Below, piece after piece: positions 1-5,726 of a stretch of DNA of 6,080 bases. Every line of letters starts with the position of its first letter. Position 1 is the stretch's first letter. Origin of the DNA: an uncultured Kineosporia sp. (GTDB lineage: Bacteria > Actinomycetota > Actinomycetes > Actinomycetales > Kineosporiaceae); contig CALMAR010000013.1 in NCBI GenBank assembly GCA_937859855.1, positions 1-6,080 on the forward strand, read 5' to 3'. Below the pieces are notes generated by a model. The model worked only from the letters and a program-made list of their open reading frames with translations, made no database searches and had not been told where the DNA came from. A program made the position numbers and the translations under genes.

Positions 1-1
1 C

Positions 2-1501
2 GCGGCCGGGCGCGCCGAACCCGTGACCACCCGCACTCCGCTGACCGGCGCCCCGATCGGCCGCGTCCCCCAATCGACTCCTGACGACGTCGAGGCTGCC
101 TTCAGCGCCGCCCGGATCGCCCAGCGCGAGTGGCGGGGCCGCCCAGCCCGGGACCGGGCCGCGGTGATCGCCCGGGTGGGCGACCTGGTGCTGGCCCAGC
201 AATCCACTGGCCTGGACATCATCCAGCTGGAAACGGGCAAGTCCCGGATGAACGCGTTCGACGAGATCGCCGACGCCGCTATCAACGCCCGCTACTACAG
301 CCGTCGCGGGCCACGCTATCTGGGCGAACAGCGCCATACCGGTCTGGTCCCAGGCCTGACCGCCGCCCGCGAGGTGCACCACCCCAAGGGCGTGATCGGG
401 ATGATCTCGCCCTGGAACTACCCGCTGGTGCTCACCCTGTCCGACGCCATTCCGGCCCTGCTGGCCGGTAACGCGGTGGTGCTGAAGCCAGATGCGCAGA
501 CCGCCTTCACTGCGCTGTGGGCGGCGGACCTGCTGTCCCAGGCCGGGCTGCCGGACCGGCTCTTCCAGGTGGTCTGCGGCCCCGGCGACATCATCGGCAC
601 CGAGATCATCGCCCAGGCCGATCACCTCTGCTTCACCGGGTCGACCAGGACCGGCGCCATCGTGGCCGCGCAGGCGGCCCAGCGGCTGATCAGCGTCTCA
701 CTCGAGCTCGGCGGCAAGAACCCGGTCTATGTCGCCGACGACGCCGACCTGGACCGGGCGGCCGAAGCCATTGTCCGGGACTGTTTCTCGAACTCCGGGC
801 ACGCCTGCGTCTCGATGGAGCGGGTGATCCTGCACGAGCGGATCGCCGCCGACTTCCTGCAGCGGTTCCTGCCCCGGGTCGCAGCGATCCGGCTCGGCGC
901 GGCTCTGGACTATGCCAGCGACATGGGCTGCATCGCCTCGCAGACCCAGTTCGACATCCTGGAGCATCACATCAGGGACGCCATCGGGCGCGGGGCGACT
1001 GTGCTGGCCGGGGGCCGGGCGCGCCCGGACATCGGCCCGCTGTTCTTCGAACCGACCGTGCTGGAGCACGTCCCGGCGTCGGCGATCTGCTACCGGGAGG
1101 AAACGTTCGGGCCGCTGGCCAGCGTCTATCGGGTGGCCAGCGACGCCGAGGGGATCCGGCTGGCCAACGACACCAGCTGCGGGCTGAATGCGTCGGTCTG
1201 GGCCGCCGACCGGCGCCGGGCTGGGCGGATCGCTCGCCGGATCGAGGCCGGCACGGTCACCGTCAACGAGGCCTACTCCGTGGTCTGGGGGAGCGTTCAG
1301 CTGCCGATGGGTGGCCGCAAGCAGTCCGGGCTGGGGCGCCGGCACGGCCGTGACGGCCTGCTCCGCTTCACCGACGCCCAGTCCATCGCCCGGCAGCTGT
1401 TGCCGCTGGGCTGGCTCTACGCCCGGGGCGGTGACTTCTACAGCCGGTCCTTCAGCGGCATGCTGAGGGTCACCCGGGATGTGCATTGGCCCTGGCCCTG
1501 A
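2..1501 (+). CDS. gabD2: Succinate-semialdehyde dehydrogenase-type aldehyde dehydrogenase (GabD2-like), 5' end probably outside window
   Basis: This is an NAD(P)-dependent aldehyde dehydrogenase, probably oxidising succinate semialdehyde to succinate in the cytoplasm. Counting from the GTG at position 23, visible landmarks are SPWNYP with the catalytic-site Asn132, VLKPD with cofactor-binding Lys155, FTGST at 204-208, ELGGKNP with general-base Glu228, the nucleophile Cys262 in [12 protein letters not shown], and EETFGP at 359-364. The segments [14 protein letters not shown] and GLGRRHG resemble mycobacterial GabD2 as I remember it. From the GTG at 23 there are 492 residues, against about 518 in GabD2. 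That GTG has no Shine-Dalgarno sequence, and the frame stays open to the left edge, so I treat the gene as 5'-partial; position 23 is the only visible start. It ends 67 bases before the next gene, which has its own candidate promoter, so it is probably not part of the lipid operon. The substrate is inferred from family resemblance; another aldehyde is possible. Confidence 0.87.
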   Translation, partial: AAGRAEPVTTRTPLTGAPIGRVPQSTPDDVEAAFSAARIAQREWRGRPARDRAAVIARVGDLVLAQQSTGLDIIQLETGKSRMNAFDEIADAAINARYYSRRGPRYLGEQRHTGLVPGLTAAREVHHPKGVIGMISPWNYPLVLTLSDAIPALLAGNAVVLKPDAQTAFTALWAADLLSQAGLPDRLFQVVCGPGDIIGTEIIAQADHLCFTGSTRTGAIVAAQAAQRLISVSLELGGKNPVYVADDADLDRAAEAIVRDCFSNSGHACVSMERVILHERIAADFLQRFLPRVAAIRLGAALDYASDMGCIASQTQFDILEHHIRDAIGRGATVLAGGRARPDIGPLFFEPTVLEHVPASAICYREETFGPLASVYRVASDAEGIRLANDTSCGLNASVWAADRRRAGRIARRIEAGTVTVNEAYSVVWGSVQLPMGGRKQSGLGRRHGRDGLLRFTDAQSIARQLLPLGWLYARGGDFYSRSFSGMLRVTRDVHWPWP

Positions 1502-1528
1502 GTCGCCCATTGGGGGTGAAACCGATCA

Positions 1529-1553
1529 CTGACCCATCCAGGCACTTGGTCAG
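1529..1553. repeat. Inverted repeat CTGACC-N13-GGTCAG overlapping the promoter
   Basis: Two perfect 6-base arms, at 1529-1534 and 1548-1553, are separated by 13 bases. The left arm touches the first base of the candidate -35 element and the right arm lies in the spacer. It could be an operator for a dimeric regulator, or a weak hairpin downstream of the dehydrogenase gene. No T-run follows the right arm and the loop is long, so an intrinsic terminator is unlikely. A 6-base inverted repeat can also arise by chance in GC-rich DNA. Confidence 0.3.
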
Positions 1554-1561
1554 CGCCGAAG
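1534..1561 (+). promoter_or_regulatory. Candidate SigK-type ECF promoter
   Basis: CCATCC at 1534-1539 and CCGAAG at 1556-1561 are separated by 16 bases. As I remember it, the mycobacterial SigK consensus is CCATCC-N16/17-CCGAAT, so this differs at one base. It lies in the only intergenic gap and is the only CCATCC I found on the + strand of the window. The expected transcription start, about 7 bases past the -10 element, falls at or next to the GTG at 1569, so the mRNA would be leaderless or nearly so. The downstream genes are homologues of the M. tuberculosis block that contains sigK. The sequence match is direct; assignment to SigK is inference. Confidence 0.55.
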
Positions 1562-1568
1562 TACAGCT

Positions 1569-2246
1569 GTGGAAGGCCAGCTGAGCGCGCGCGGATCGCA
1601 CCGATCGCGTTCTGGACGACAGCTGCTCCTGCGCGTCCCCCGGCGGCGGCCTCTGACCGGGTTTGTCCTGGTAATGCACGGCGGCCGGGTTCGCAGCCTG
1701 GAACCGACCAGCGCCTGGCAGCCCGCCGTGCTCCGGCTGACCCTGCTGGCGGGGGCGATCAGCGGGCGGCTGCGGCGGCGGGGTATCGCTGTGGCCCGGC
1801 TGCGGTTCGGGGTCCGCGGCTGGAACGATCCGGCCGGGTCGCCGGTACTGGACGCTCGCTGGGCCCTTCAGCAGCTGCGGCAGCAGGCCGATGTGCCGAT
1901 TGTGGTGGTGGGTCACTCGATGGGCGGCCGGACCGCCGTGCGGGTCGCAGCCGACCCCGGGGTGACCGGGGTGATCGGGCTGGCGCCCTGGCTGCCCCCG
2001 GATGAGCCGGTGCGCCCGCTGACCGGGCGCAGGCTGGCGATCGCCCACGGCACGGCCGACCGGATCACCGACCCAGCGCTGTCAGCCGCCTTCGCTGACC
2101 GGGCCCGGGCCGTGGCCAGCGAGGTCAGCCTCCAATTCATCCCCGGTGACGGGCATGCGATGCTGCGCCGGGCCCCAGCCTGGGACCAGCTGGTCATCGG
2201 TCAGGCGTCCGCGATGCTGTCCCAGTCCAGCCGATCGCGGCCGTGA
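1569..2246 (+). CDS. Alpha/beta-fold hydrolase, first gene of the lipid-tailoring operon
   Basis: This is a small serine hydrolase of 225 residues with a readable catalytic triad: Ser117 in the nucleophile elbow GHSMGG (115-120), Asp164 in HGTADRITDP, and His196 in GDGHAML. The strand-loop VLVMHGG (33-39) should form the oxyanion hole. The span between HGG and the elbow is short and there is little room for a lid domain, so a small esterase, thioesterase or dienelactone-hydrolase-like enzyme is more likely than a large lipase. No signal peptide is visible, so it is probably cytoplasmic. The GTG at 1569 is the first usable start after the in-frame TGA at 1530-1532. Only GAAG at 1558-1561 could act as a weak Shine-Dalgarno, but those bases belong to the candidate -10 element, so a leaderless start fits better. 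Its end overlaps the next gene by 4 bases (GTGA). The substrate is unknown; acyl-ester or acyl-thioester hydrolysis serving the neighbouring lipid enzymes is inference only. Confidence 0.85.
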   Translation: MEGQLSARGSHRSRSGRQLLLRVPRRRPLTGFVLVMHGGRVRSLEPTSAWQPAVLRLTLLAGAISGRLRRRGIAVARLRFGVRGWNDPAGSPVLDARWALQQLRQQADVPIVVVGHSMGGRTAVRVAADPGVTGVIGLAPWLPPDEPVRPLTGRRLAIAHGTADRITDPALSAAFADRARAVASEVSLQFIPGDGHAMLRRAPAWDQLVIGQASAMLSQSSRSRP

Positions 2247-3583
2247 ACGTCGCCGCCACCGGCCCGCCCAGGGAGCCGGCCAGGGAGCCGGCCAGGGAGC
2301 CGGCCAGGGAGCTGGTCACGACGCCGAGCCGGGTGGCGGTGATCGGGAGCGGCGTGGCCGGGCTGACCGCCGCCTACGTATTGCGCCGGAGCCATCAGGT
2401 GACCCTGTTCGAAGCCAGCGCCCGGCTAGGCGGTCATGCCGACACTCATGACGTGCTCACCGGCGACGGCACCACGCTGGCCGTGGACACCGGGTTCATC
2501 GTGCACAACGCCCGCACCTATCCGTTGCTGCTGCGGCTGTTCGACGAGCTGGGAGTGCGTACGCAGGAGACGGACATGAGCATGTCCGTGCGCTGTGATG
2601 GATGCGGGCTGGAGTACTCCGGCGGCCAGGGCGCCCGGGGGATAATTCCCAGCAACTCGCTGCTGCTGAGACCCCGGTACCTGCGAATGTTGCTGGAAGT
2701 CAAGCGGTTCCACCGCCACGCCCGGGCAGTCCTGAGTACCGGCCGGGATCCGGGCGTTCCCGATGTCGCACTGAGCGAGTTCCTGGCCGCTGGCCGGTAT
2801 TCGCGCTATTTCGTCCAGCATTTCGTCACCCCGCTGGTGGCCGCGGTGTGGTCGTGCGCTCCGGACACCGCCACGGGCTATCCGGCTCGGTACCTGTTCG
2901 AGTTCCTGGACAACCACGGGATGCTCGAGGTGCTGGGCTCACCCCGGTGGCGGACCGTGACCGGCGGCTCCCGCACCTACGTGGAGCGGGCGGTCAAGGA
3001 GCTCAGCGCCGTCCACACCAGCCGCCCGGTGACCAGCGTCCGCCGCACCGGCCGCGGGGTTGAGGTGGCAGATGCCGATGGCGTGACCGAGTCGTTCGCC
3101 GGAGTGGTGATCGCGACTCACCCAGATCAGGCCCTGCGGATGCTGGCCGATGCCAGCCCGGCCGAGCAACGGGTGCTGGGAGCGTTCCGCTACACCACGA
3201 ATCCGGCTGTGCTGCACACCGATCCAAGTGTGCTACCGGTCAATCCGAGGGCTCAGGCATCCTGGAACTACCGGATGCCGTCGTGTGCCGGACCGGCCGG
3301 CGCGGTCCAGGTCAGCTACGACATGAGCCGGCTGCAACGGCTGAACAGCTCGGAGCGGTATCTGGTTTCGCTCAACGCCGAGGTGCCGCAGCGGGCCGTG
3401 ATCGAGCGGATGGACTACGCGCATCCGCAGTACACGCCGTCATCGGTCGCTGCCCAGGCCGAGCTGGCGACCCTGAACGACGGGGTGACCGCCTTCGCCG
3501 GTGCCTATCACGGCTGGGGATTCCATGAGGACGGCGCTCGAGCGGGTGTGGCCGCCGCTGTCTCGCTGGGCGGTTCGTGGTGA
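2243..3583 (+). CDS. FAD-dependent oxidoreductase, amine-oxidase fold (Rv0449c-like)
   Basis: This 446-residue flavoprotein is related to the NAD(P)-binding/amine-oxidase family found beside DUF1365 and cyclopropane-synthase genes. Residues 31-57 form the dinucleotide-binding fold: VAVIGSGVAGLTAAY with GxGxxG at 35-40, ending in acidic Glu57 of LFEAS, which should bind the FAD ribose. GGHADT (63-68), DTGFIVHN (82-89), PLVAAVWSC (197-205), GGSRTYVE (241-248), VVIATHPDQAL (287-297) and the C-terminal AGAYHGWGFHEDG (419-431) follow the family pattern. A CDGC pair (Cys118, Cys121) is present. In this pathway it may reduce, desaturate or oxidise a methylated acyl chain; the exact reaction is not known to me. 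The GTG at 2243 gives a GTGA overlap with the hydrolase stop but has no Shine-Dalgarno. It adds about 30 residues, including a tandem REPA repeat, before the Rossmann strand. The GTG at 2333 would remove that tail and is the main alternative start. Confidence 0.88.
   Translation: MNVAATGPPREPAREPAREPARELVTTPSRVAVIGSGVAGLTAAYVLRRSHQVTLFEASARLGGHADTHDVLTGDGTTLAVDTGFIVHNARTYPLLLRLFDELGVRTQETDMSMSVRCDGCGLEYSGGQGARGIIPSNSLLLRPRYLRMLLEVKRFHRHARAVLSTGRDPGVPDVALSEFLAAGRYSRYFVQHFVTPLVAAVWSCAPDTATGYPARYLFEFLDNHGMLEVLGSPRWRTVTGGSRTYVERAVKELSAVHTSRPVTSVRRTGRGVEVADADGVTESFAGVVIATHPDQALRMLADASPAEQRVLGAFRYTTNPAVLHTDPSVLPVNPRAQASWNYRMPSCAGPAGAVQVSYDMSRLQRLNSSERYLVSLNAEVPQRAVIERMDYAHPQYTPSSVAAQAELATLNDGVTAFAGAYHGWGFHEDGARAGVAAAVSLGGSW
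2270..2317 (+). repeat. 12-bp in-frame tandem repeat, four copies, in the N-terminal tail of the oxidoreductase
   Basis: The unit AGGGAGCCGGCC occurs three times without mismatch (2270-2281, 2282-2293, 2294-2305), followed by a fourth copy with two C-to-T changes (2306-2317). It is read as REPA-REPA-REPA-RELV, directly before the FAD-binding strand. Because the unit is four codons long, copy-number change would lengthen or shorten a charged, proline-containing linker without shifting the frame. Confidence 0.93.
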
Positions 3584-4311
3584 ACGCGCCGCTGGGCCTG
3601 TACCCGTGCACCGTCCTGCACGTCCGAAGCACCCCGATTCGCAACAGTTTTCGCTATCGTAGCTACCTGTGGCTGGTGGACGCCGACGCCCTGCCCCGCT
3701 GGCCGCTCCCATTGCGGCTCCTGGCTCAGTTCCGGGCCGCTGATCACTTGGGCGATCCGCAGGCCAGTATCGGCGAGAACGTGCGCCGGTTCCTGTCCGC
3801 CGAAGGCATCGACCTGCCCGATGGCCGGATACTGATGCTGAGCGCGGCCCGGGTGTTCGGGTACGTGTTCAACCCGCTCAGCGTGTTCTGGTGCCATGAC
3901 CGCTCCGGCGCCCTAGCCTGCGTTGTCGCCGAGGTGCACAACACCTACGGCGAGCGGCACTGCTACCTGTTGCGGCCGGATGAGCGAGGGCGGGCGCGGG
4001 TGGACAAGCAGTTCTACGTCTCGCCGTTCGAACCGGTGTCGGGGGAGTACCGGATGAGCCTGCCCGTGCCCGGGCCACGGCTGGAGCTGACGATCACGCT
4101 CCATCGCCCGGATCAGGCGCCGTTCACGGCCGCGGTCCGGGGACGCCGGATCGCCGCGACCCCACTGACGTTGCTGGCTATCGCGTTGCGATATCCGCTG
4201 GCGCCGCTGGTGGCGGCGGCCCGGATCCGGCGGCAGGGGATCGGCCTGTGGCTGCGCGGCCTGCGCGTGGTTCCCCGCCCCGAACATGACCGGCAGGAGG
4301 CCGTCCAATGA
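3577..4311 (+). CDS. DUF1365 family protein (Rv0448c-like)
   Basis: This 244-residue protein belongs to DUF1365, whose biochemical role is unsettled but which is regularly encoded between an FAD oxidoreductase and a cyclopropane-synthase-like methyltransferase. Family landmarks are an N-terminal LYPCTVLHVR followed by NSFRYRSYLWLVD (23-35), SAARVFGYVFNPLSVFWCHD (89-108), AEVHNTYGERHCYLL (118-132) and KQFYVSPF (144-151). The conserved His, Asn, Tyr and Lys residues in these blocks could form a binding or active site. A hydrophobic stretch at about 195-215 suggests contact with the membrane, which would suit work on phospholipid acyl chains. Two adjacent GTG codons compete as start: 3577 overlaps the upstream stop by 7 bases, while 3580 gives a standard 4-base GTGA overlap. 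Neither has a clear Shine-Dalgarno. The 3' end contains the strong ribosome-binding site of the next gene and overlaps it by ATGA. Confidence 0.9.
   Translation: MVNAPLGLYPCTVLHVRSTPIRNSFRYRSYLWLVDADALPRWPLPLRLLAQFRAADHLGDPQASIGENVRRFLSAEGIDLPDGRILMLSAARVFGYVFNPLSVFWCHDRSGALACVVAEVHNTYGERHCYLLRPDERGRARVDKQFYVSPFEPVSGEYRMSLPVPGPRLELTITLHRPDQAPFTAAVRGRRIAATPLTLLAIALRYPLAPLVAAARIRRQGIGLWLRGLRVVPRPEHDRQEAVQ
4295..4300 (+). promoter_or_regulatory. Strong Shine-Dalgarno (AGGAGG) for the UfaA1-like gene
   Basis: A perfect AGGAGG lies 7 bases before the ATG at 4308, inside the last codons of the DUF1365 gene. It fixes the methyltransferase start and contrasts with the three preceding genes, which have no clear site. 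Confidence 0.9.
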
Positions 4312-5726
4312 GCATTCCGGCTCCCATTCACGAGCAGCCCCCTGAGTACAGCGACGAACTCGGTGGCCAGGTCAACGGCCAGATCAACGGCCAGAGCAGC
4401 GGACAGCCGGAGCCGGTCGAGCTGGACCCGGCGAACCTGGCCGCTCGCTGGCCAGACGTGATCCGGGTGCCCCGGTCCCGGATCCGGGCCCGGATCGCCC
4501 GGCGCCTGTTCCGCAGTGCCGTGTCCGGCCTTCCGATCCGGGTGGTGGTACCGGAAAGTCCCGGGATCGTTGGCATCTGGGGCTCGGGCGACTCCCGCTC
4601 GCCGGTCATGGTGCTGCATCGCCCGGATAACTACTTCGCCCGGGTGGGCAGCGCCGGCCTGATCGGGTTCGGTGAGTCGTACCTGGCCGGTGACTGGAGT
4701 GCCCCCGCCCCGGACACGCCGTACCAGGTCACGCGGTCCGGCGAAGCTGAGCCCAGCAACGAGGGCCTGGTCGATCTGCTGACTGTGCTGGCCGGGCGGC
4801 TGGCCCAGCTGGTGCCGCCCGGCCTGCAGCGGCTGCGCCGCCTCGCCGTGCGCTACCAGCCGTCCCGGGAACGCAACACTCCCGGCGGCGCCCGGACCAA
4901 CATCTCGCGCCACTACGACCTGTCGAACGACCTGTTCGCCACCTTCCTCGATCGCAGCTTGACCTACTCCGCCGCCATCTTCCCCGAAAAAGTCGCTGGC
5001 GCGATCTCTTTCGGCGATCTGGCCGCGGCCCAAGAACGCAAGATCGATCGCCTGCTCGATCAGTGCGGGGTGGGCGAAGGCACCCGGCTGCTCGAGATCG
5101 GCACTGGCTGGGGTGAACTGGCGATCCGGGCGGCCCGGCGAGGGGCGCTGGTGCATTCGATCACGCTGTCGGAGGAGCAACTCGGCCTGGCCCGGCAGCG
5201 GATCGCCCAAGCCGGCCTGGCCGGCCGGGTCACCGTGGAGCTGTGCGACTACCGGGCCGTCACCGGGCAATATGACGCGGTGGTCAGCGTGGAAATGATC
5301 GAGGCGGTCGGAGCTGCCTACTGGGCAACGTATTTCGCCACCATCAGCCGGGTGCTGGACGCGGGCGGCACGGCCGGCATCCAGGCCATAACCATGCCCC
5401 ACGACCGGATGCTGGCCTCGCGGCGGACCTACACCTGGATGCACAAGTACGTCTTTCCCGGCGGTCTGCTGCCCTCGGTCCGCGCGGTTCACGAGGCGGC
5501 GGCCAGCGCGGGCCTGTCGGTCACCGGCGATCTGGCCTTCGGGGCAGGTTACGCGCAGACCCTCGAGCTGTGGCGCGAGCGATTCGAGGAGCGGGCCGGC
5601 GACGTCCTCCGGCTCGGCTTCGACCAGATCTTCCGCCGGATGTGGACTTTCTATCTCGCTTACTGCGAAGCGGGTTTTCGCTCCGGCTATCTGGATGTGC
5701 ACCAGTTCGTGCTGAGGAGAGCCTGA
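4308..5726 (+). CDS. ufaA1: SAM-dependent lipid methyltransferase, cyclopropane-fatty-acid-synthase family (UfaA1-like)
   Basis: This 472-residue member of the mycolic acid cyclopropane synthase/CFA family should transfer a SAM-derived carbon to the double bond of a phospholipid acyl chain. A polar tail (about 1-45) precedes an N-terminal lipid-interaction domain (about 75-130, ending in GESYLAGDW). The catalytic domain follows: SRHYDLSNDLFATFLDRSLTYS (200-221), SAM motif I LLEIGTGWGE (261-270), SVEMIEAVG (327-335), AITMPHDRM (360-368), YVFPGGLLPS (381-390) and GAGYAQTLELW (412-422). By alignment from memory with E. coli CFA synthase, Glu239 and Tyr317 of the bicarbonate site correspond to Glu329 and Tyr415 here, but Cys139 and His266 correspond to Ala222 and Gln359. 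M. tuberculosis UfaA1 (Rv0447c) has been reported to make 10-methyl (tuberculostearic) acid, so methylation rather than cyclopropanation is plausible. The start is fixed by AGGAGG and the ATGA overlap. The product lipid remains inference. Confidence 0.92.
   Translation: MSIPAPIHEQPPEYSDELGGQVNGQINGQSSGQPEPVELDPANLAARWPDVIRVPRSRIRARIARRLFRSAVSGLPIRVVVPESPGIVGIWGSGDSRSPVMVLHRPDNYFARVGSAGLIGFGESYLAGDWSAPAPDTPYQVTRSGEAEPSNEGLVDLLTVLAGRLAQLVPPGLQRLRRLAVRYQPSRERNTPGGARTNISRHYDLSNDLFATFLDRSLTYSAAIFPEKVAGAISFGDLAAAQERKIDRLLDQCGVGEGTRLLEIGTGWGELAIRAARRGALVHSITLSEEQLGLARQRIAQAGLAGRVTVELCDYRAVTGQYDAVVSVEMIEAVGAAYWATYFATISRVLDAGGTAGIQAITMPHDRMLASRRTYTWMHKYVFPGGLLPSVRAVHEAAASAGLSVTGDLAFGAGYAQTLELWRERFEERAGDVLRLGFDQIFRRMWTFYLAYCEAGFRSGYLDVHQFVLRRA
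4365..4406 (+). repeat. 12-bp in-frame tandem repeat, about 3.5 copies, in the N-terminal tail of the methyltransferase
   Basis: Units at 4365-4376, 4377-4388 and 4389-4400 plus a half unit at 4401-4406 follow the pattern GGCCAGRTCAAC. The first two differ at one base and the later copies are more degraded. They are read as GQVN-GQIN-GQSS-GQ, a flexible Gly/Gln/Asn linker before the folded domains. Like the repeat in the oxidoreductase gene, the unit is four codons long and contains GGCCAG. Confidence 0.85.
5714..5719 (+). promoter_or_regulatory. Strong Shine-Dalgarno (GAGGAG) for the second CFA-like gene
   Basis: GAGGAG ends 6 bases before the ATG at 5726 and lies in the last codons of the UfaA1-like gene. 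It supports the 5726 start, whose first base is also the last base of the upstream TGA (TGATG junction). Confidence 0.85.

Noticed and set aside
698..1510. 270-codon minus-strand frame and several plus-strand frames inside the dehydrogenase gene
   Set aside because: Low-complexity Arg/Gly/Pro/Ala translations without domains; the aldehyde dehydrogenase frame has all catalytic motifs.
1506..1553. Possible terminator after the dehydrogenase gene
   Set aside because: CCCATTGGG at 1506-1514 cannot fold usefully, and the 1529-1553 inverted repeat has a 13-base loop and no T-run; no convincing intrinsic terminator.
1510..1567. Sigma-70-type promoter using TTGGGG (1510) or TTGGTC (1546) as -35 and TACAGC (1562) as -10
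   Set aside because: TTGGGG has no TAnnnT-like -10 at 16-18 bases, and TTGGTC is only 10 bases from TACAGC.
2270..2317. CRISPR-like or phase-variable repeat
   Set aside because: 12-bp units directly adjacent without spacers are not a CRISPR array, and a unit divisible by three cannot switch the reading frame on and off.
4113..5702. 529-codon open frame on the minus strand opposite the methyltransferase
   Set aside because: Its composition (many Gly, Arg, Pro, Gln, His, no recognisable domain) is that of an antisense shadow of GC-biased codons; the plus strand carries clear CFA-family motifs throughout.
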